Source: Loigolactobacillus jiayinensis
GTDB taxonomy: Bacteria > Bacillota > Bacilli > Lactobacillales > Lactobacillaceae
Assembly (NCBI RefSeq): GCF_003946445.1
Contig: NZ_RHOF01000037.1
Coordinates: 1 to 40,008 of the forward strand
Length of the DNA: 40,008 nt
Direction of reading: 5' to 3'
This document shows, one piece after another, positions 24,365-31,205 of this stretch; position 1 is the stretch's first letter; the number at the start of each line of letters is the position of its first letter. The position numbers were made by a program, and so were the translations under genes. Below the pieces are notes generated by a model. That model was not told the origin of the DNA, ran no database searches, and worked only from the letters and a program-made list of their open reading frames with translations.

Positions 24365-26218
24365 ATGAGTTTCAAAGAGGCGTTGCAACAACAAGTATTG
24401 ATCGCTGATGGGGCGATGGGAACGTTACTGTATAGCCAGTACGGCGTCAATTCAGCGTTTGAAGGCTTGAATTTAACGCACGGTGGCGATATTCTGAAGA
24501 TTCACCAAGCCTATATTGCAGCCGGCGCGGATGTGATTCAAACCAATACGTACGCTGCTAATCGAATTAAACTGAATCGTTATGGCTTAGCTGACAAAAC
24601 GGCAGCCATCAACGAGGCGGCAGTTAGTCTAGCCCGTACAGCACAAATTGCTGCCGAACAGCGCGTTTATATATTAGGTACGATTGGTGGGATTGCCGGT
24701 GTGACTGATACCGAAATTGAACCGCTGACTGCAGAAGAAATCGATGCAGGCGTGACCGAGCAAGCTGGTTACTTGTTGAACACTGGCGCAATTGATGGCA
24801 TCTTACTAGAAACCTATTATGATATCAATGAATTAAAGCGAGCGCTAAAAATTGTCCGTAGTCTAACGGATTTGCCGATTGTTGCTAACGTCACCATGTA
24901 CGAACCAGGGGTGTTGCAAGACGGCACATCATTGAATACCGCCTTGCAGGAGCTAGCTGATTTAGGCGCTGACGTCGTAGGTGCTAATTGTCGGCTTGGT
25001 CCATACAATATGAGTCGCGCTTTTGACAGTGTGGCCTTACCAAAAGGTGCCGCTTTGGCAATTTACCCGAATGCGGGGTTACCTGATGTACAGGACGGTA
25101 AAACTGTCTATGATAGTCCAGCAGAATATTTTGAAAACTATAGCGATACGTTTCGGCGCCAAGGAGCGCATTTGATTGGTGGTTGCTGTGGCACGACACC
25201 AGCACACATTAAGGGCTTGGTTGCGGGGCTGCAGTCGCGGCAACCGGTGACAACTAAAAAAGTGGCACCGCAGGCAGCTGTCGCCACACCAACTGCTGCT
25301 GATCCGCGGCAACATGATTTTTTACAGCGCGTTCAGCAAGAAAAAGTAGCCTTAGTAGAACTTGATCCGCCGAAGACTTTTGCCACCGCTAAATTCTTCC
25401 GTGGTGCGCAAGCGCTAAGTCAAGCTGGTGCTGGTGCCATTACATTATCCGATGGCCCATTAGCTAACCCGACAATTAGCAATGTAGCCTTAGCAGCACA
25501 GTTAAAGTACCAATATGGTATTACACCCTTAGTTCATTTAACGACGCGTGACCATAACTTGATCGGCTTACAATCAGAAATTATGGGACTACACACGTTA
25601 GGTATTTCCAATATTTTGGTCATTACTGGTGATCCCGCAAAAGTCGGTGATTTACCCGGCGCAACGTCAGTTTATGATTTGCACTCAGTTGAATTAATGC
25701 AAATGATCAAAAAATTCAACGATGGTATTTCGCCAACTGGACGTAACTTGAAGGAAAAAACTAACTTTGCCGTTGGGGGCGCCTTTAATCCGAATGTGCG
25801 CAACGTGGACCGTGCCTGTAAAATGATCACGCGCAAAACAGCGTATGGGGCTGATTTTATTATTACCCAGCCAATTTTCGATGTGGAAAAAATCCACGCT
25901 TTGCGTTTAGCGCTGGATGAACAAGGCATCACTACACCAGTATTTGTTGGTGTAATGCCACTTATGTCTTTCCGTAACGCCAACTTCTTGCATCATGAAG
26001 TACCTGGTATTCGGTTAGCTGATGATACCCTAGCACGGATGCAACAAGCGGAAAGTGACGGTAATGAACGCGAAGTCGGTTTGCAGATTGCGGAAGAAAC
26101 CATTGATGCAATTTGCACTGATTTTAATGGCGTTCATATTAATACGCCGCTACAGCATCATGAAATTTCGTTGGCATTATTGAAGTACGTGCAAGCGAAG
26201 AACGCTGTCAGTGTTTAG
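24365..26218 (+). CDS. yitJ: Bifunctional homocysteine S-methyltransferase/methylenetetrahydrofolate reductase (YitJ type)
   Basis: A 617-aa fusion. The N-terminal half (about 1-290) is a homocysteine methyltransferase with DGAMGTLLYS and zinc Cys residues in GANCRLGP and IGGCCGTTPAHI. The C-terminal half (about 315-605) is a MetF-type reductase with VELDPPK, LTTRDHN and VITGDPAK. It would supply 5-methyl-THF for MetE and may itself methylate homocysteine from other donors. The start is ATG at 24365, after AAAGGGGGTTGG; an in-frame start at 24344 is poorer. It is transcribed with metE under Met T-box control. Its stop is followed by noncoding copy A. Confidence 0.94.
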   Translation: MSFKEALQQQVLIADGAMGTLLYSQYGVNSAFEGLNLTHGGDILKIHQAYIAAGADVIQTNTYAANRIKLNRYGLADKTAAINEAAVSLARTAQIAAEQRVYILGTIGGIAGVTDTEIEPLTAEEIDAGVTEQAGYLLNTGAIDGILLETYYDINELKRALKIVRSLTDLPIVANVTMYEPGVLQDGTSLNTALQELADLGADVVGANCRLGPYNMSRAFDSVALPKGAALAIYPNAGLPDVQDGKTVYDSPAEYFENYSDTFRRQGAHLIGGCCGTTPAHIKGLVAGLQSRQPVTTKKVAPQAAVATPTAADPRQHDFLQRVQQEKVALVELDPPKTFATAKFFRGAQALSQAGAGAITLSDGPLANPTISNVALAAQLKYQYGITPLVHLTTRDHNLIGLQSEIMGLHTLGISNILVITGDPAKVGDLPGATSVYDLHSVELMQMIKKFNDGISPTGRNLKEKTNFAVGGAFNPNVRNVDRACKMITRKTAYGADFIITQPIFDVEKIHALRLALDEQGITTPVFVGVMPLMSFRNANFLHHEVPGIRLADDTLARMQQAESDGNEREVGLQIAEETIDAICTDFNGVHINTPLQHHEISLALLKYVQAKNAVSV

Positions 26219-26224
26219 AATAAA

Positions 26225-26600
26225 AATGACTACACTGAACAACTAGTTCTTTCTGAAGTTGGGTCGTCCCTATTAGCTAGCTCGTAAGGCAGAATTAGTT
26301 TGGTTCCATTCCGGCGCTGGCGTATGGAACGCGTGGCACGTTGGCAAGCTAATTTTCTTTCCAATTAAACCCAATCGGAAAAGAAAATGGATCTTGCCAG
26401 CCGCGCATGGTACTAGGCGACCACGGTCACCAAGTACCATCGACACAGCTGCGACTTGGACTTGCCGCGCTTCGGCAATAGTCCAATCGACAACGGGAAG
26501 AGCGTTCCATTTGGCGAATAAGTGTTAAATTCAATACTTGCCGGACAGTGTTGGGAAGAACGAGCGACAGTGATAACGCCAGCGCCTCCATTCCACCTTG
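26225..26600 (+). repeat. Noncoding structured element, copy A, downstream of yitJ
   Basis: Copy A is a diverged inverted counterpart of copy B (26803-27042). Matching blocks: GACTACA (26228), TTCTTTCTGAAGTT (26247-26260), a block near 26306-26335, a roughly 80% identical 66-nt block (26451-26516) with CAATCGACAACGGGAAG perfect at 26484-26500, and a weaker block up to about 26600. Copy A has an extra ~115 nt (26336-26450) with two hairpins (GGCAAG/CTTGCC at 26343/26393 and ATGGTACT/AGTACCAT at 26407/26433). It also contains CTTGCCGCGCTTCGGCA, close to the repeat core between fabG and fabF. Confidence 0.8.
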
Positions 26601-26710
26601 GCAGCGTTAGATCATTATTTTGAGTTAGGTTAAATATTTAGATAGCTCAATTAGGACTACCTGACAGCTGTTTGTGATTCGTAGTTTTAGAGTAGCTTAT
26701 ATGCACATAA

Positions 26711-26752
26711 AAACACCAGTAAAACAGTCAGAAAACTGTTTTACTGGTGTTT
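26711..26752. terminator. Bidirectional terminator between copies A and B
   Basis: An 18-bp perfect stem (AAACACCAGTAAAACAGT at 26711-26728 with the complement at 26735-26752) and a 6-nt loop CAGAAA. T-runs lie on both strands. Transcripts from yitJ through copy A, and from the HAD gene through copy B, converge here. Confidence 0.93.
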
Positions 26753-26802
26753 TGTATTCTGACTATCATTAACTCTGCCACTTAAACAATCGTTCGACCT
26801 TT

Positions 26803-27042
26803 GCTTGCTGAAATGGAGTCGCCAACGCGCCATTTTCGCTCATTTTTAACAACTAAAGTTGAAAAGTATCAGGAACTTAGCACATAACCGCCAAATAGAA
26901 CGTGCTTCCCGTTGTCGATTGAACTATGGCAAAGACCGCCAAGTTCAAGTCGCACTCGTTCCGTCCACTGGCGACGAAATGGCAGCTAGCTCTGCTTACA
27001 GTCAAACTTCAGAAAGAACCGAATAACTTGATGTAGTCTTTT
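26803..27042 (-). repeat. Noncoding structured element, copy B, downstream of the HAD phosphatase gene
   Basis: Inverted relative to copy A. On the minus strand it starts right after the HAD gene stop (27057) with AAAAAGACTACAT, then TTCTTTCTGAAGTT (27018-27005). The block at 26953-26889 contains CAATCGACAACGGGAAG (26921-26905), identical to copy A. It lacks the 115-nt insert of copy A. Each copy is thus in sense orientation at the 3' side of its upstream gene. No ORF with a ribosome binding site was found. Confidence 0.8.
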
Positions 27043-27056
27043 TTATTTTAGAGCGC

Positions 27057-27863
27057 TTATTTTAATAATTGTTCGATCGTATCCAGTACGCCAAAATGAT
27101 TATTGTCTAAGCGGGTGGTGAATGGTGCGTGCTGGCGGATCGCGGGTGCAGCATTTAGCATAGCGTAACCATATTTAGCGCGATCCAACATTTCTAGATC
27201 ATTGTAGTTATCGCCAAAAGCAGCCACTTCAGCTGGCGTTAAGTGCCAATAATCTTCTAATTGTTGCAGGCCAACGCCTTTGTTAATGCCAGCAGGGATA
27301 ACGTCGATACTGCCAAAGCCGCTGGCGGTTGCGTGAAAAGCGTTAGGAAATTTAGCGTTGAGGTAATCGGCTTTTTGCTTGATATCTTGATGTTTCCAAG
27401 CAACGTTGACCTTATAAATGTGATCAGTAACTTGGGCAATGTCGTCAACTAATTGTAAGTTGCTGATGAAGTAGCGCAATTGCTTATCGTTGATATCGGG
27501 GTCGGTGCGATTCATGTAGCTCGCTTGTTGACCAGATAAACGAACGGAATCAGGTTGTAATTCGGGATCATCATTTAGTGCACGCAAAAGTTGCTGCATG
27601 GTGGCTTGAGACAAACGTGTTTCAGCAACCACGTTTTGCTGATCCATGATCAAGGCACCATTTTCGGCCATAAATGTATTAATTTTTGATTTAGCAGCAA
27701 AAATATCAACAAGGTGGCCGTAATGGTTGCCACTTGCAATAGTAAAATGAATTTCACGGCGCTGCATTTCCTGCAATAATTCATTAAAACGGTCGATGGC
27801 ATATTCGTGTTGATCATTGAGAAAAGTGCCGTCAATGTCGGTTGCAATTAATTTTATCGTCAA
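27057..27863 (-). CDS. Cof-type HAD phosphatase, tandem paralogue 1
   Basis: A 268-aa Cof-type HAD hydrolase with motif I ATDIDGTFLND, the Cof-type IASGNHYGHL segment, Lys in INKGVG and motif III GDNYNDLEML. It is very similar along its whole length to the next gene (28005), so the pair arose by tandem duplication. The TTG at 27863 is preferred because GGAGG lies 9 nt upstream; a GTG at 27869 would be only 3 nt from it. The paralogue has the same TTG context. The substrate is unknown. A minus-strand -10-like GGTACAAT upstream suggests its own promoter. Confidence 0.9.
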   Translation of the reverse strand: MTIKLIATDIDGTFLNDQHEYAIDRFNELLQEMQRREIHFTIASGNHYGHLVDIFAAKSKINTFMAENGALIMDQQNVVAETRLSQATMQQLLRALNDDPELQPDSVRLSGQQASYMNRTDPDINDKQLRYFISNLQLVDDIAQVTDHIYKVNVAWKHQDIKQKADYLNAKFPNAFHATASGFGSIDVIPAGINKGVGLQQLEDYWHLTPAEVAAFGDNYNDLEMLDRAKYGYAMLNAAPAIRQHAPFTTRLDNNHFGVLDTIEQLLK

Positions 27864-27966
27864 AGTCACTGACCTCCAAAGTTAAGTTACCTTCATTGTA
27901 CCGTAGAAAGCGGATTCTGTCTTATCGCGCACGTTTAAACCAGAGTGTGCCGCACTATATAAAGAA

Positions 27967-27993
27967 GCTGCGCCATAATTTTACTGGCGCAGC
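27967..27993 (-). terminator. Hairpin between the two HAD phosphatase genes
   Basis: GCTGCGCC (27967-27974) pairs with GGCGCAGC (27986-27993) over 8 bp. On the minus strand it is followed by TTCTTTA, so it is a weak terminator of the upstream paralogue. Confidence 0.55.
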
Positions 27994-28004
27994 CGCAACT
28001 TACT

Positions 28005-28811
28005 TTATTTTAAAATTTGATCGATGGTATCGAGTACACCGTAATGGTTGTTATCCAAGCGGGTAACGAATGCGGCGTGTTGCTGAATTGCTGGTACAGC
28101 GTTACACATGGCATAGCTGTATTTGGCGCGTTTCAGCATTTCTAGATCATTATAATTATCACCAAAGGCCGCAATGTTAGCGGCAGTTAAATTTAAATGT
28201 TTTTCTAGCTGTTGTAACCCAATCCCCTTGTTAACGCCACCTGCGATAATGTCAATGCTAGCGAAGCCACTGGCCGTTGCGTGGATCACGCCGGGAAACT
28301 TAGCGTTTAAATAATCCGCAATCGGTTTTAAGGGCTTGTTGTCCCAAATTGCGTTGAGTTTGTAAATATGGTCATCAACAGTGCCAATATCGGGGACTAA
28401 CTTCAGATTATTATAAAAATACTTAATCTGTGGGGTTAACGTAGCAGCTTCCGCTTGATTCATGTAGCTGGCTTTTTGACCAGAAAGATGAATCGAGTCT
28501 GGCTGTAGCTTTGGATCGTCCTTTAATTGGCGCAGTAATTGCTGAATAATTTCTGGTGTTAGTCGTGATTCGGCAATGACTTGGCCACGATCCATAGTTA
28601 ACGCGCCATTTTCAGCAATGAAGGTCGTAATCGGTGATTTTTCACCAAAAATCATTTGCAAATGGCTGTAATGATTACCGCTAGCGATGGCAAAGTGAAT
28701 TTTACGCCGTTTTAGTTCTTGTAATTGTTCATTAAAGCGATCAATTTCGTATTGATGCTGATCGTCTAAAAAGGTGCCATCCACATCGGTGGCGATGAGT
28801 TTAATTGTCAA
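28005..28811 (-). CDS. Cof-type HAD phosphatase, tandem paralogue 2
   Basis: A 268-aa paralogue of the neighbouring gene, with motifs ATDVDGTFLDD, IASGNHYSHL, VNKGIG and GDNYNDLEML. The TTG at 28811 (reading TTG ACA ATT AAA) is preceded by GGGAGG at 7 nt. A longer TTG start at 28826 overlaps that site. Substrate unknown. An inverted repeat (CTAATAGC 28831-28838/GCTATTAG 28867-28874 enclosing CCGCC/GGCGG) and a TACAAT-like -10 lie just upstream. Confidence 0.9.
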   Translation of the reverse strand: MTIKLIATDVDGTFLDDQHQYEIDRFNEQLQELKRRKIHFAIASGNHYSHLQMIFGEKSPITTFIAENGALTMDRGQVIAESRLTPEIIQQLLRQLKDDPKLQPDSIHLSGQKASYMNQAEAATLTPQIKYFYNNLKLVPDIGTVDDHIYKLNAIWDNKPLKPIADYLNAKFPGVIHATASGFASIDIIAGGVNKGIGLQQLEKHLNLTAANIAAFGDNYNDLEMLKRAKYSYAMCNAVPAIQQHAAFVTRLDNNHYGVLDTIDQILK

Positions 28812-28830
28812 AATACTGCCTCCCAAAGGT

Positions 28831-28874
28831 CTAATAGCTCTATTGTACCGCCTGATCTAGGCGGTGGCTATTAG
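28831..28874. other. Inverted repeat between the aminotransferase and HAD genes
   Basis: Nested arms CTAATAGC/GCTATTAG and CCGCC/GGCGG. It could be a T-run-less terminator of the aminotransferase gene, or an operator over the TACAAT -10 of the HAD gene. Confidence 0.5.
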
Positions 28875-28883
28875 AACTTTAGC

Positions 28884-30080
28884 TTAAAGCTTAGCGTATT
28901 TTGGTTGGCGTAAAACGGCCGTTAAAATTTTGCCTAAACGCTTGACGCCGGATTCAATGGTGTCGTTATCTAGGTTGGTGAAGTTTAGGCGGATACCATT
29001 TGCTTGGTGGCTGACTGGAAATAGGCTGCCACTAGGCACATAAGCGACTTTTGCTTCCGGCAAAATCACTTGCTTCAATAATTGGTTAGCATCGATTTCA
29101 GCCGGCAAGGTTAAGTAAATGAAGAAGCCGCCTGTTGGTTTCGTGAAGCTGACCGTAGCTGGTAAATAACGATCGAGTGCATTTAACATCGTGTTCATTT
29201 TAACCACGTATGCGCGGTTCATTTTTGCAATATGGGTATTAATGTCGTGTTCAGTTAAATATTGGTCGATAGCGTTCATAACCAGGGTTGACGATTGAAC
29301 GTCGTTGCCTAGCTTGAGCTCAGTTAGTGGTTGCAAAAATTGCGGTGCTGCAACCAGCCAGCCTAGGCGTAATCCGGGTGAGAGAATTTTAGAAAAGCTG
29401 CCTAAGCTGATCACGTGGTCAGTAGTATCTAAACTAGCCAGAGATGGCAGTGAGTCGCCACTGAAACGTAAATCACGGTAGGGGCTATCTTCTAAAATAA
29501 TCACATCGTAGCGCTCAGCTAGCTGCAATAAGGCGTGGCGTTTGGCTAGGGATAGTGTACTACCAGTTGGATTTTGAAAATCAGGAATCGTATAAATGAA
29601 TTTCACACTGTGGGTCATCAAAGTTTTCTGCAAAACGCTCAGATCCATGCCATCATCTTGTAAAGACACCTCATAATAAGTCGGCTGGTAAGCATCAAAC
29701 GCTGAAAGGGCGCCGAGATAAGTTGGTGCTTCCACCACTACGCCGTCACCAGGATTGACTAATAATTTAGCCGTGAGGTCGAGCCCTTGTTGTGCGCCTT
29801 GAGTCAACAAAATTTGATCAGCGTTAAATGTTCGTTTTGTATCAGAGATGTGTGCAGCAATTTTAGCACGTAGACTTTTCAGTCCAGCAGCACTGCTGTA
29901 TTGCAATGAGGCACTATCAGTTAGGCTGGCGTTAAAAGCCGTTTGTAATTCATTTTGTGGAAATAAATGATTGTTGGGATAACCGGCGGCGAAAGAAATC
30001 AGCGCTGGGTCGTTGGCGTACGCAAAAATATCACTAAGTCCGTTGTCACAGGGTTGAATTCGATCTGCAAATTTTACCAT
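28884..30080 (-). CDS. PLP-dependent aminotransferase (class I/II, 2-aminoadipate aminotransferase-like)
   Basis: A 398-aa fold-type I enzyme. ISFAAGYPNNHLFP is the N-terminal substrate loop. The PLP Lys is in SLGSFSKILSPGLRLGWL, the Asp/Tyr pocket in YTIPDFQNPTG, and the C-terminal Arg probably in GIRLNFT. It resembles the aminotransferase domain of MocR and 2-aminoadipate or aromatic/branched-chain aminotransferases, but the substrate is not predictable. The ATG follows GGAGGGATT. It is divergent from the LysR gene at 30265, which may control it. Confidence 0.92.
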   Translation of the reverse strand: MVKFADRIQPCDNGLSDIFAYANDPALISFAAGYPNNHLFPQNELQTAFNASLTDSASLQYSSAAGLKSLRAKIAAHISDTKRTFNADQILLTQGAQQGLDLTAKLLVNPGDGVVVEAPTYLGALSAFDAYQPTYYEVSLQDDGMDLSVLQKTLMTHSVKFIYTIPDFQNPTGSTLSLAKRHALLQLAERYDVIILEDSPYRDLRFSGDSLPSLASLDTTDHVISLGSFSKILSPGLRLGWLVAAPQFLQPLTELKLGNDVQSSTLVMNAIDQYLTEHDINTHIAKMNRAYVVKMNTMLNALDRYLPATVSFTKPTGGFFIYLTLPAEIDANQLLKQVILPEAKVAYVPSGSLFPVSHQANGIRLNFTNLDNDTIESGVKRLGKILTAVLRQPKYAKL

Positions 30081-30140
30081 GGTAATCCCTCCGTTTAATC
30101 ACGTTTTTAAAATTAGTTAAATGACAAATACTAAAGTCAC

Positions 30141-30166
30141 TTATCAGTTGTTGATTATTATGATAA
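30141..30166. promoter_or_regulatory. Candidate LysR operator in the divergent intergenic region
   Basis: TTATCA (30141-30146), 14 nt, TGATAA (30161-30166) form a dyad with the spacing common for LysR boxes. It lies between the aminotransferase and lysR starts. No binding data; inferred from position and symmetry. Confidence 0.5.
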
Positions 30167-30264
30167 AATAAACCACATAATAAGTAAAACTCAACCTATT
30201 CATATTTAAGTGAAAAAAATTCACCGCAAATTATTTGACCGTTATAAACAGGGAGGATACGCCA

Positions 30265-31158
30265 ATGTCGACTTTTTCTTACGAAATTTTTCATGCTGTA
30301 GTCGAACGAAAAACTTTTTATCAAGCCGCAGTAGCATTAAATGTGACGCCTAGTGCAGTTAGTCATTCAATCAATCAATTGGAAAATGAGCTAGGCTTCC
30401 CACTATTTATTCGTAATCGAACGGGCGTTGAGCTAACTAGCGATGGTCAACGGATTTTACCAATTGTACAAGAGATTCTTAATACAGAGGAACGCTTGCG
30501 GCAAGAAGCTGCTAATATCAATGGGTTAAATGCTGGTTCGATCCGAATTGGTGCATTTAGTAGTGTCTGTATTAGTTGGTTACCGCCAATCATTCAAAAA
30601 TTTAAGCAACAATACCCGGATATTGCGATTAGTATTATTCAAAGTGACTTTAATGATATCGTCAATCAAGCTAAAATTGGCACCATTGATATTGGTTTTT
30701 CCGCCTTGCCGATAGCCGATAAGTTAGTCGTGACACCGTTGATCACTGATCCGATTTTTTGTATTACACCGCAGAATTTTGTACCAGCGCATAAAAGCTA
30801 TATCACCGCTGCTGACGTTGCTGACCAGGATTTTATTTTGCAACAAACCGATTATGATCGTGATACTAAACGCGCATTGGATCGCTATGATGTACGTCCC
30901 AATTCGTTGCGGTACAGTATTGATGATCAGTCGATTCTAGCAATGGTAGAAAGTGGTCTAGGGATGGGGATTTTACCGGAGCTAGCTTTGCAGAAATTAT
31001 CCGGTGATGTGAATATTTATCCATTTGATCAAGACTTTCATCGTACCGTGGCGTTGGTAGCCAATAAGGTACAGGCGGAAGCACCGTCGACCAAGAAAAT
31101 GTTAGGCGCAATCAAGGGATATATTGCTCAGCGTTACCCTGAAAACCTATTAGCATAA
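30265..31158 (+). CDS. LysR-family transcriptional regulator
   Basis: A 297-aa regulator with an N-terminal winged HTH (FYQAAVALNVTPSAVSHSI, ENELGFPLFIRNRTGVELT) and a periplasmic-binding-type effector domain from about residue 88. Divergent placement suggests control of the aminotransferase gene. The ATG at 30265 follows GGGAGGAT; a longer frame start at 30235 has no such site. The effector is unknown. Confidence 0.92.
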   Translation: MSTFSYEIFHAVVERKTFYQAAVALNVTPSAVSHSINQLENELGFPLFIRNRTGVELTSDGQRILPIVQEILNTEERLRQEAANINGLNAGSIRIGAFSSVCISWLPPIIQKFKQQYPDIAISIIQSDFNDIVNQAKIGTIDIGFSALPIADKLVVTPLITDPIFCITPQNFVPAHKSYITAADVADQDFILQQTDYDRDTKRALDRYDVRPNSLRYSIDDQSILAMVESGLGMGILPELALQKLSGDVNIYPFDQDFHRTVALVANKVQAEAPSTKKMLGAIKGYIAQRYPENLLA

Positions 31159-31201
31159 AAAAAGAAGCAACGGCCAAAGTGTTGTGGTCATTGCTTCTTT
31201 T
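31158..31201. terminator. Bidirectional terminator between lysR and the P-type ATPase
   Basis: AAAAGAAGCAA and GGCCA pair with TGGTC and TTGCTTCTTTT, with T-runs on both strands. The genes converge here. Confidence 0.88.
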
Positions 31202-31205
31202 AAAA

